From positions 62,001-126,000 of the forward strand of contig JBBPFI010000009.1 in the NCBI GenBank assembly GCA_037974965.1: DNA of 64,000 bases. The letters are read 5' to 3'. Position 1 is the stretch's first letter. Each line of letters starts with the position of its first letter. Of this stretch, positions 1 through 9,760 are shown in pieces. The translations under genes were made by a program, and so were the position numbers. This stretch comes from Dacryopinax spathularia. Taxonomy: Eukaryota; Basidiomycota; Dacrymycetes; Dacrymycetales; Dacrymycetaceae. The notes beneath the pieces were generated by a model, which was given only the letters and a program-made list of their open reading frames with translations, searched no databases and was not told where the DNA came from.

Positions 1-305
1 GCGGCCGAAGAGGAAATGGTCGATGCCAAAGTCTTTGCCATGCTCGACCATCTCAGCGAGTCGAATGACCTCGATCTGCCTCCAGAGGTGGAAGAAGCGT
101 ACGAACAGGCGCTGGCTGAAGGTCAGTATGAGTCCGGACCGGGATGCTACGGGCAAAGAACCGTTGCATGCTTGAACAGAGGAAATACGGCGAGCTGCCG
201 TTTGACTTGACTCATGTACTTGCTCAGCCCACTGTCATTTACCTATATTGGCTTGAATGTAATTAAGCTATCTTATCCTTTTTTTTAACAGAGGGAGGTG
301 TCTAA
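1..305 (+). CDS. 3' end of an unknown gene (partial)
   Basis: The reading frame is open from the first base, so the gene starts outside the window. One exon (1-121) ends at a gtcagt donor. A 170-bp intron with a poly-T tract before taacag leads to a tiny last exon (292-305) that adds EGGV and a TAA stop. The visible 44 residues are acidic and look helical (for example PPEVEEAYEQALAE). I do not recognise the family and give no function. The ATG at 16 is internal to this frame. Confidence 0.5.
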
Positions 306-510
306 AAATCCGTCGTCGGTAAGTTGGCAACCAGCTTGCGTGCGCCGACAATTCCGACACAACCACCGGCGTTCCGCTCACCCTCTCAGACTGTGACCTT
401 CAACCCACCTCCCTCCCCTGTCAGCTAATAACTACTCTTTACTACTTGAACTCTTCGTGTTCTCACACACCAGCTCGGCTTGCTCCCCACAATTCCCCCA
501 AGCAGAGGCC

Positions 511-1287
511 ATGTCAACCTCCCTATCCCCCTCTCCCTCCAACCCCTCCGCCCACCACCGTCATCCCCACCGACCGAAACACACGTACCACAACCACCGA
601 CGCGAATCCTTCATAGCGACCGACATCCCCGAGCAGATCGAGATCCGCGCCCGGCTACGGACGTTCGAGGGCGCTTATTCAAGGACGGCGCTCGCTAGTT
701 TGGGGTATAGCGTGCTCGTGCTGAAGCTGTTCGATAGGCGGTTTTATCGGAGTGAGTGCATGCATTCTATTTACACCACATACTTCCTTCCTCTACTATT
801 TCACTCACATTGCTCTCTATTTCTTCTGCTTCGAGGGATCTTCATTCTCTCCTGAATTGTATGGGACCTGGCTGACAACTACTGCTAAACGGCAGTCGGC
901 CTCCTATACGTGATCCTCTCCCTCCTCCTCCTCCTCGTCCAATTCCAACGCCGCCGTCACGCCCGCCACGACTTTGCCGACCAGTTCCGCACCCCCGGCG
1001 ACCCCGGTGTCCCAAGCGTCCCAACCGATCCGAGTGCTCCAAGCGTGCCTCCCAGTCCCCGTACTGCCTCACCAGCGCCTCTCCTTTCTCCTGGCGACGC
1101 AAACGCACACTCTGCTGCACCCAGGCCCGGAGAACAGCCCAGGCCCGACGCAGCAGCTCAGAAGAGCCAGAAACAGGAGAGAGTATGGGGCAGAGAGTTC
1201 AAGACGGCCGGATGGAGCGTCGTGCTCGTTACGCTTATAGTGGGGGCAGTGGAGATCGCCTTGTTTGGGTTGGTGTGCGCGCTTTGA
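511..1287 (+). CDS. DUF202 (YidH-like) small membrane protein
   Basis: Two exons, 511-751 and 896-1287. The gtgagt donor and ggcag acceptor join in phase to give 210 residues. The N-terminal 45 residues are Pro/Ser/His-rich. Then comes the DUF202 pattern: RARLRTFEGAYSRTALASL followed by a hydrophobic helix, a second helix (GLLYVILSLLLLLVQF) directly after the intron, a long Pro/Ser-rich loop, and a third helix at the C-terminus (VVLVTLIVGAVEIALF). In fungi such proteins are small multi-pass membrane proteins, some of them linked to vacuolar membranes; this one's role is not known. The long loop between helices 2 and 3 (about 75 residues) is larger than in compact bacterial members. An upstream ATG at 457 lies in another frame and was not chosen. 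Confidence 0.75.
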
Positions 1288-2491
1288 GTCTCTCTTTCCT
1301 TCTCTCTCTCTCTCTAGGGCTGGGAGACGGGGAGGAAGGGGAAGGAGGATGACGGACGGGATGAGGAGGAAGCTGGAAGGTGAGGGCGAGTTGTACAGGA
1401 GGATGACTTGCTCAAGGCTGAGGAAGGGGAGGGTGAACTCGCACTACACATCGCTGAGCCAATGGCGCGCACGTCGTCCTTCCTCCTTGCCCTCCGCCCG
1501 TGAGGCCAACCAAACTCCCCGAAGAAACAAACCATCCGCCAGCCCGACGGTCGCTCTACATAGGTGCACACGTACACGCCTAAGCGCAACGCTACCAAAC
1601 GCAGGCAGCCCGTCCCCGGAGCCCTCACTGTTGCTCTCCAGCGGATCGCCACACGACTGACCCGGCTCGTTCAGGTCAAACGAGAACGACCCCGCTCATG
1701 CCGAACCAGACGGAGCGGGTTGGGGAATGATCAGCTGTCGCCGTCTCAACCCTGGCTGCGCTATGCTGCATATGTCTGCCAAGGCGTGAGCGGGAGGGGA
1801 AGGGAGCGAGGTGGAAGTCTCGGCCGGGTGGGGTTGAGTCTACAGCTGGAGATGAGCTGATTGATAGTGATACGGTTTGCTTTTCTATCCCTTATGATGT
1901 TGGATGTACTATACTGTACTCTTTTGTTCTCTTCCCTCCTTGAGAAATATATCCCATCGTGCACATACACACGGCATACGATCCTCGCACGCTGCCCATT
2001 CCTAACCTTCCTCCCAGTCCGAGTCCGAACCTGGGCTATGTAGCCCAGTCTCAGCATCTAACTACTGTAACTAGGCATTGTTCGCATGAGTTAGGACATA
2101 TATGATATGATATGAGATCAGTATAGAAGAACAGTATTAACACTACGACACTAAGATGCTAATCTCGCCCTCGTTTTGAGGCTTGGGTTACATAGGTAAG
2201 AAGAACAGCGAAAGGGGAAGGGGAAGGGGAAGGGGAAATACGGAGAAGGGTGGGAAAGAGAGACTCAGGCGGAAAGGGGGGCGAATTACACCGCTCGGGA
2301 GGAAATGGAGTAGCGTCCAGGGAGGAGGCGGAAAGATGGTGGAGGGAAGGGAGAAGACGAAGTAGGAGGAATAGGGTTGGGCGGTGGGCTGGTGGTACAA
2401 CAAGTCCTTCAGTAGACAACGAAAGGAAGCGAAGTGAGAGTCGGGACACAACAGAGCCAGCGGCAGGAGGACGCAAGGACGCAAGGCGTGC
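1288..2491. other. intergenic, no gene seen
   Basis: Lies between the DUF202 gene (+) and the 3' end of the bHLH gene (-), so it should hold both 3' UTRs. It carries purine- and pyrimidine-rich stretches and short open frames on both strands, none with a recognisable domain or splice continuation. Confidence 0.5.
2214..2237. repeat. (GGGGAA)4 microsatellite
   Basis: Four exact copies of a 6-bp purine unit, a few hundred bases beyond the stop codon of the bHLH gene. No function is implied. Confidence 0.85.
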
Positions 2492-3940
2492 TCATCCCAC
2501 TCTCTGCCTCTTCGCCCCCTCTGCCTCTCCTCCCGCTCCCTCGCCATCCCTTCCCCTCTTCGTCCCCACCCCCTGCCCCTCCCCCGCACCCTCAGCATCC
2601 TCACTCCCCTCCCTCCCCCCTAACGCGACCAACCTCGCCTCCAGCTCCTCCACCCTCCTCCCCAACCTCTCCCTCTCCTCCCTCTCCCCCTCCCACCGCC
2701 TCCTAACGTCCTCCAGCTGAGCCTGCAAGTCCCCCATCGCTTGGTCCATCAGCAGTTTTTCGAGTGTCCATTTCTCGATGTTCCGCGCTTCGTTCTCCTT
2801 CAGTTGGTGGATGTATTGCACTGCGCGCTGGAGGACGGCGCCTTTGTTTTTTTCGCCGTTGGGGACGATGCGAGAGAGCTCGGTGATGCCGTCGTTGATG
2901 TTGCCTCGGCGGCGGCGCTCGACCTCTTTCTAGGGGGTAGCGTCAGCAAGCCCGTTCTTAACACCTCTCCCGGGCGGCGCATTCTCTCCCACTTCCACCG
3001 CCGTGCGATTCTTTCACCGCCCCACAGCCGTAGCGTAGCGCCGACAACCAGAGCAGCAGCGAGAACAAGTGGTAGAGAGAGCATCGCCAGGAGAGAGAGA
3101 ACAAGTTGCATAGAAGGAAGAACGAAAAACGCACATGATTATCCTTCCGCATCCTAGCCCACTCCTCACTCCCCTGGGGCGGTTTCCTCCCCCCCCGTCC
3201 AGTCTCAGGGCTAAGCGGGCTCTCGAACTCGGGGGAAGACTGGTTACCGGGTGTGCGGGGTGCGGAGTGGGTGCTGGGGTTGTGCGTGTGCGTGTGGGGG
3301 TGGGGGTGGGTTTGGTGGGTCGGGGCGGGGGGAGGGGGGAGGGGGGGTTGACCGGGGCGGGGTGGGGGGAGTGGGGGGCCGCTAGCGGGGATGGGTTAGC
3401 ATACGTTCCACACTCCTCACAAAAGCACTCAGAGCCAACAATACAAATGATGAAAGAAAAGATCAAGAAAGTGGAGACCCAAGGGATTAATAAGAAGATA
3501 GACGCATGCACTCACTCAACCACTCCCTCCCCTCCTCTCCCCACCGCACCAGGCAACTGCGCCAAAAGCTGCAAGATCTGCTCATGCCCCAACGTCCCCA
3601 ACGGCGTCTCGAACCTCTGCCCCGTCTGCAGCGCAGCCGTAAGCACCTTGGCAGCATGTCGCTGCTTGTCCGCGTCCTGCTCCGGGTCAACAGCAGCAAG
3701 CTGATGAAGGATATGTTCGACGCTTCCTAGTGTCGGTGGCACTGGAGGTGGGCCGGTGGGGTTGTTGCTGTTGGTGGTGGTGGTGGCGGGAGGGGGGAGA
3801 GGAGGTGCAGTGGAGGAAGAGGGGGAGTGGGTGACGGGGGCTGCGGAGGGACCGCGTGAGCGGGAACGGGATGGAGAGCGGGATGGGCGGTGTGGCGGGT
3901 GTGAGTCGGCGCTGAGGCCGGGGTCGATGGAGAGTGACAT
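2492..3940 (-). CDS. CBF1: bHLH transcription factor, Cbf1-like
   Basis: Three exons on the minus strand (3940-3516, 3381-3135, 2929-2492) join in phase to 369 residues. The first intron has a gtgagt donor and a tgctaac branch site. The basic region is split by intron 2: MRKDNH is followed by KEVERRRRGNINDGI. It holds the H-E-R triad that reads CACGTG E-boxes, then helix 1, a loop (PNGEKNKG), helix 2 (AVLQRAVQYIHQLKENEA) and a coiled segment rich in Glu/Arg. This matches Cbf1-type factors, which in fungi control sulphur amino acid genes and, in yeasts, centromere function. The N-terminal half is Ser/Pro-rich; exon 2 is largely poly-Pro/His from G-rich plus-strand DNA. An in-frame ATG at 4051 would add 37 residues; 3940 is preferred because the extension is featureless. 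A CACGTG site lies upstream. Confidence 0.85.
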
Positions 3941-5069
3941 TCTGCGTTGCGTTGCGACGCGTCGACTAGGACTCTTGATGGTGTTTGCTTGAGTCGAGTC
4001 GAGTTCGGTGATGAGTGTTGACGAGGTGGGAAGGTGAGTGTATGCGCTCAACTAGGCGCTGGGTAAGGAATGTGGACAGTCGACTTTGAGCGCTCGCTCG
4101 CACGTTACTCGCACGTTTATCGCCGACCTCCTTCTCTCCCAGTTTCTCGTAGCAAAGCAGCAGCACCTTCTCCAGATAAGAGCGATCTCCCCTGCTCCTT
4201 TTGTTCTTGAAGGTACTTAAGTGGACAGAGCACCAGAGGCTGGCAGCAGTCGGAGAGAGAGAGCGTGGGTGGGTGGCAAGCAGGCCGCGTGGGCTGGCAC
4301 GGGAAACGAGCTCACGGGAAACGACGAACGGGGGGGCTCGCCACGCCCAGCAAATCAGGTGCCGTCGCATGCCCACCCCCTTCAAGGTCAGGCGCAGTCA
4401 CGAGGTCTCCTCTCAGACCCCGTGCAGATCACGCACTCGTATCTGGTTCCGGCATGGAAGCAATTGAAGGGGGGCGCACGTGCAAGCCTTCTTGAGTCTG
4501 GGTCAGGTGGTCTGGGTCTCGTGATTCTGAGTCTCGTGATTGATGGAAGTAGTCTCGCGCTCGCTGGGCGTTGACACGATCTCAGTTTTCTCTCCTGTGA
4601 GGCATTTTTTCTGCAGGGCTTTTCTGCTTCATTTCGGCATCAGCTCGTTCCTAGCTGATAAAGATGGGCGGGTGGTGTCGCCGCTGTTCTGATCGGATAC
4701 GAGACCGCCCGCGCGGAATCACGCCGCCAGCACGCCGTCTTCCCGCCAATTCTAACATATTCTTACATCCGCGAAGCACAACCCACCCTTCTATCGCCAC
4801 ATCCCTAAGCCCTGGCCACTTCCCCACCTCACATTCCCTGACTCCCGAAACGACCAAATCGAGCTGAACGTACCCAGCTAAATCGAACGAGGCAGATCTC
4901 CACTCTTCCGTAAAACCGATGCTCAAAGGATATATACATTTTCTCGCTGCTCTTGCGTACATTTTTGGGATATAAAATACCGCTGCCCTCCTCACCTCTG
5001 GAGAAGGAGCAGCTCTAGACAGTCCATCTCCTCGCCTCCCCTCGTCTTCTCACCCGCCCCCGTAGCGGC
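3941..5069. other. intergenic, bHLH 5' region and NHX1 3' region
   Basis: Both neighbours are on the minus strand, so this holds the promoter of the bHLH gene and the 3' UTR of NHX1. Short open frames here lack domains. The one site I can name is a CACGTG palindrome, listed separately. Confidence 0.5.
4477..4482. promoter_or_regulatory. CACGTG E-box upstream of the bHLH gene
   Basis: A palindromic CACGTG about 540 bp upstream of the chosen bHLH start. This is the known recognition core of Cbf1-class proteins, so direct self-regulation is possible. A 6-bp word occurs often by chance and several other copies are in the window, so the site is only suggestive. Confidence 0.3.
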
Positions 5070-7679
5070 CTACGAATGCCGACTACTAGTCCTCTCATGC
5101 CCCCCAACCCCACCCCCACCCCCTCCCTCTCCCACCCCAGGCGCACTCCTCGGACTACTCGGCATCCTCGGACTCCCCAACGCAGCAAAGAAATCCCCCA
5201 TACTACCCGTAAAATTCTGACTCCTCCCATCCGGCCCCAAGCCCGGTGTCCTCACCCCCGTCCCTACTCCTACGCCCCCTACGCTTCCCAGGCTGCTTCC
5301 TAGTTCCCGATCCCGATCTCGCTCGCGCAGCTCTCGCTCTCTCTCGCGCTCGCGAAAATCTCGTTCCCGCTCAATATCACTCTCCCCCTCGTCTGGCGTT
5401 CCCCCCTCACCGCCGCCACTCATCCCCAGCCTCGCCCGCCTCGCACTTGCTTTTCGCGCATGAAACCTCCGACTCGCTACGCTATTACTAAACAGCGGCA
5501 ACAGGTACCTCTCGTCTATCTCCGTGAACCAGCGCGAGTCGCGAGGGATGTTGAGCGCTCCTCGGAGGTCGGAGAGATGTTCGAGTCCGATGCCCTGGGC
5601 GGTCTCGCGTGGGGAGGAGGTGCCGTGCGTCCCATCTTGATACGGTAGTACTTCCGAGTCGGAGTATTCGTCCTCGCTTGCCAGGCCCAAGCCCCCTCCA
5701 CCGCCACCGGGGCGTGTATGTCGCCCGGCCCCAGCACTACGGGAATCATAGTCGTTCAGCGAGAACGTCGATTCGTCCCCCAGCGAAACGCCATATATCC
5801 CCGCTGCTCTAGCCGCGCCGGTGTTCATCCCCGGATACCGCGTTCTCGTGCCCCCAAAGCCAGAAGAGGCGAGGAAAGGTTCTTCCTCCTCGGAGTCGTC
5901 CTCTTCCTCTACGCCCATCCGGATCCCGAGGACTTCCAGCATCCTGGAAGTTGTTCCGCCCAGGAGGATAACGGTGAGCACTACGACCATCAGCACGGTT
6001 GTTCGGAGGGCAGGGGCGTTATCGCCCCTTATCCCTGCTGCGAGCGCTACGCCGACTGCTCCGCGTAGACCGGCCCAGTAGAGCATCATTTGGTAGGAAT
6101 GGGGGAGCTCGTCCTGTCTCTGCCCACGGGCGCGGTAGATGAAGTTGATTATCGTAGAAAGCGGGAAAACGGCCAGGTAGCGGGTGGCCAGGACGGCAAT
6201 CTGCCCACACATGGTCAGTTACGTCCAAACTCGGCTAGCGGCGAAGAGGGCGGAGAGGGAGAAGGGAGTGGGGAGGGAGAGCGTACCGTAGAGACGACTA
6301 TGAAGAGCGGCTTGAATACTTGGATGTCTTGCGTGAAGAGGTTCAGGCCGAGGTAGATGAATATAAAGTTCTCGGAGAGCTGGGCGAGGACTTGGAACAT
6401 ATACTTCGTTGTCCGCTGGGTGCGCTTGGACATGGTGTGGTATGCGTAGTGCTTCAGGGTTATGCCGCAAAAGAGGAGTGATACGATTCCTGCCATCTCG
6501 TCAGTCGCTGACTTGACAAACCAGAGGAGAAGCGGGAAGAGAGAGGAGGGAAGAGAGAGGAGGGAAGAGAGAGGAGGGAAGAGAGAGGAGGGAAAGGAAG
6601 GGGGAGAAGAGGACGCACCACTCATACTCAGCCCATTCGACAAGAAATAGCTCGTATAAGCCACCAGCGCCACCAAACAGCTCTCGATCCCCGGGTACAT
6701 ATTCAAGCTCGAATGCTTGAGCATCAGACTGCACCCTAATCCCGCGCTGACGCCCAGGAACATGGAGATGCTAAAGCTGAGGAGGAAGATACCGGTGCCG
6801 TGGAAGAGGGAGGAGATGCGGACTTCTTCGCCGTGGAATTGGGTGAGGGTGCTACACAGGTCTGGTCAGCGTGCGGGTTTGCGGGAGGGGAAGGGAGGGA
6901 GGAGACGCACTCGTAGATGACGATGGAGACGGCGTCGTTGAGGATACTCTCGCCGAAGATGACGCTGTACAGCTTCGGGTCGACCTTGTAAGTGTTGAAG
7001 ATCGCCAGGATGGTCACTGCGTCCGTCGCCGACAACGTAGTCCCGAACGTGAGGCATTCGAGCAGTGTCAATCTGAGTGATTCCAGCCCCAGCATGGACC
7101 ACACGTAGGTTAATAGCCTGCATGCAAGCGGATCAGTGGGGTGTGCTCGAGGGGAAGGGAGGTGCGTACCCGATACCGACGGCGCTGATGAACGTCCCCA
7201 GAAAGGCGAACGTGAGGATAGAGCCGAAGTTGCGGAAGAAGTTTTCTTGCTTGAGCTCGTACCCCGAGTTGAGGATGATAGGCGGGAGGAGGAGGTTGAA
7301 GAACAAGGTATGCTTGAACGTCTACGCATCATCAGCATCAGTACAAGTGGACAACTGTCCGAGGCGAGAGAGACATACAAGCATTTCACGGATCAGGTGT
7401 CCTGGTGATAATCGGATGATCAGGCCGACTACCATCCCTACACCCTAAGGTTAGCTGTGTTCATGAGTAGGAGTGAAGGTAAACGTAGGACACACCCGCA
7501 AAGATGGACACGACCGTCTCGTGCACCGCTCTGATCCTCTTGATCTGCAAGTAGTAGCTCATGAACAGCGCGCCGATGAGCAGTATACAGAGGATGAACA
7601 GCGCCCATGATGAGTAGAGCTCTTCTTCCTCTGGGGCAGGGGCGTCCGGGACTGGCTCGGCGTACAGGGAGAGCGCCAT
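5070..7679 (-). CDS. NHX1: endosomal/vacuolar Na+(K+)/H+ exchanger, NHX1 family
   Basis: Seven exons (7679-7496, 7437-7379, 7321-7170, 7117-6911, 6851-6619, 6489-6287, 6200-5070) join in phase to 722 residues. The CPA1 core is clear: [18 protein letters not shown] at the N-terminus, [17 protein letters not shown] (amiloride-region FFxxLLPPI), then [18 protein letters not shown] and [15 protein letters not shown], which carry the ND/ATD ion-binding residues. Later segments include [16 protein letters not shown] and [14 protein letters not shown]. The family swaps cytosolic Na+ or K+ for luminal H+ in late endosomes and vacuoles and controls their pH and trafficking. The cytosolic tail of about 230 residues is long, with an acidic patch, Gly-rich runs and RE/RD repeats. 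Intron 5 carries a 14-bp minisatellite. Confidence 0.93.
6541..6594. repeat. 14-bp minisatellite, 3.9 copies
   Basis: The unit gagaggagggaaga is repeated 3.9 times without change inside the intron between NHX1 exons 5 and 6. Copy number probably varies between strains, with no effect on the protein as long as the splice sites stay intact. Confidence 0.9.
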
Positions 7680-8243
7680 GGTTTAGGGCAGCTGGAGCAG
7701 GAAGGGCAGGGGGTCATGCACGTCAGCGTGGCGTGGTCGTTGAAGAGACACAAAGATCGAGCAGGAGAAGCGGCGCGTTACGGCAGACTATGGCTCTATG
7801 TACCGCCGGCCCTTCTGAGGAGGGTGGACGTGGAATGTTGTTGGTGAGATGAGTGCTGTGAGATGGCGCGGTCGGTGGGTACCGCAATGTCGACGACGGT
7901 GAGCAGTCGACGCGCAGTGCCGTCCGTCCCTTCTGATCGACTGCTTCCGAACTAACAGTCCCTATGGGCGCGTATTCAACAACTTCAGGCTGGACTTGAC
8001 ACTGATTTGAAGATGTAACGACAACGTTCATCTTACATGTAACTACCAATAGTTGACTACGAAGACGGGACAGTCCAGGAACTTCCACGAAGTACCTGTT
8101 TGCTTTGCGAAAAGTGCATCAGCATCAATCAAGTTTGTAGACGACCCCAGACGCGGCTGATCTCAATCGCACGCGTTCAACTTGCTCTTTGTACGCGTCC
8201 CTCACGTCCTCGACAGTAGCAGCCCACTGCTCGCAACTCAACA
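7680..8243. promoter_or_regulatory. divergent promoter, NHX1 and HhH gene
   Basis: 563 bp between two outward-facing start codons. No clear TATA box; the last 60 bp before the plus-strand ATG are pyrimidine-rich, as is common for fungal starts. Individual sites cannot be supported. Confidence 0.45.
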
Positions 8244-8999
8244 ATGGCCGACATAATTCGTCAATTCACCGCCAAAGAGCTCCTCTCCGCCCTCTCCAAC
8301 CCGCCAATCCCCCAAAGCCTCAAACTGCTACACGACCGCGTCCGCCACACCCTTCCCACCACCATCCGCACCCGCACCCCACCGCACCTCACCCTCCCCG
8401 AACTGACCGAGATCCTCGCTTACAAACTCACAATCGGCGTCAACCGGCCTTTTCTCAAGTCCATGCTTCTCAAAAACACCGACAGCGCCGTCCGGGCCAT
8501 CTCAGCTCGTGCATTCGCCCTCCCCGGCTTGGACGGGAAAGACGTGCAGTGGGCAGAAGTGAAGAAAGCGCTGGAAACGATCTGCGAGCTGAAAGGCGTC
8601 GGACCTGCTCTTGGCTCGCTGGTGCTGGCGATGGTTTATCCGGGGGGAGTGGCGTTCTTCTCTGATGAGACGGCTGTGGAGCTGCTTCGACCGACGGGGG
8701 GGAGGAAGGGGCTGAAGTATACGATGAGGGAGTATGAGGTGCTTTGGGAGAGGCTGGGGGAGATATGTGAGGAGGTGAATGGGAGGAGTGCCTCAGGGGA
8801 GAGGGTAGGGAGGGGGGATGTGGGGAGGGCTATTTGGGGATATGTGAGGGAGCGGGAGGGGGGTGGGGATGGGACGGTGGTGAAGGCGGAGAAGGAGGGG
8901 AAGGAGGAGAAGAGTCAGAAACGCAAGCGCGTGGATGGAGATAAGGTCGACGAGCCCGAAAAGAAGTTGAAGAGGACGAGGAGCAAGAAACAGACTTGA
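8244..8999 (+). CDS. uncharacterised protein with helix-hairpin-helix-like segment
   Basis: An intronless frame of 251 residues. The N-terminal 180 residues look like a globular helical domain. A segment near residues 115-132, ELKGVGPALGSLVLAMVYP, has the LKGVGPxxA pattern of helix-hairpin-helix DNA glycosylases, and is followed by VAFFSDETAVELL, where glycosylases have their catalytic Asp region. No Fe-S cysteine cluster is present. The C-terminal 45 residues are Lys/Glu-rich with KKLKRTRSKK, which could be a nuclear signal. Similar single-domain proteins of unknown role exist in other fungi. DNA binding or base repair is an inference from the hairpin pattern alone. Confidence 0.7.
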   Translation: MADIIRQFTAKELLSALSNPPIPQSLKLLHDRVRHTLPTTIRTRTPPHLTLPELTEILAYKLTIGVNRPFLKSMLLKNTDSAVRAISARAFALPGLDGKDVQWAEVKKALETICELKGVGPALGSLVLAMVYPGGVAFFSDETAVELLRPTGGRKGLKYTMREYEVLWERLGEICEEVNGRSASGERVGRGDVGRAIWGYVREREGGGDGTVVKAEKEGKEEKSQKRKRVDGDKVDEPEKKLKRTRSKKQT

Positions 9000-9760
9000 C
9001 CCGATACTACGATCGGCGCCATAAGGAGGCTCACGACGCCACGCCATTGCCACACCTTACACGCCTCTCCGCGATCGTCTCTCTTTCAAGAGAAAACGGC
9101 TGACCAGCAGCGGCAGATGGGCCCTCTGCCCACGACGTATGCAGTCAACTACCGCTTGAGCGGTGTACTCTTGCACAACCTGTTGAGGTGTTGTGAGTAC
9201 GGGTTGTGAGAGCGCGGCGCTGCTGGTGTTGGCGGGTCGCGAAGGATGGCCAGAGCCGGAACGTAAGCCAGGGGACCAGGTCAGAGGTTGACGAGCATTC
9301 TACAAAGACGAAAAGGATGCTCATAAAGAAGACCATCCGACCTGATCCTGCTCCATCGGGAAAGCCAGACTACCGCTTGAGTCTCAAGCTGCACTCTACT
9401 CCACGATCATCGAGGCCGCCACGCTACGACTACGAGCGGTAACACAATGCGGAGAGACGAGAATCTTTTCAAGACGGTGTAACCGCTGCTTCAGTTCCAC
9501 AGGAGCCGACTTCGTACGGTATAGAAAAGTACGCGAAGGCCTCGTCGTCCGCCTGAAAGAAGTGGAGCGGTGCCGGGCGCCAGTATGTGGATCACCGGAG
9601 ATCGTATCTTGAGCATAGGGCATAATATATCATTAGCGGGTATCCAAGGCGTGTATGATCACAGAGTAAGTAACCGATACGATCAAACAAGCGAAACGTT
9701 CAGGATCATGCTGTCCGAGCCGAAGCCAACCCAAAGAAAACAAATGTTATCACATGCACC
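9000..9760. other. intergenic between convergent genes
   Basis: Holds the 3' ends of the HhH gene (+) and the large kinase gene (-). Short frames only; no tRNA box or repeat seen. Confidence 0.45.

Noticed and set aside
3135-3704. 189-residue Gly/Val-rich plus-strand frame
   Set aside because: Caused by G-rich DNA opposite the Pro-rich exon and first intron of the bHLH gene.
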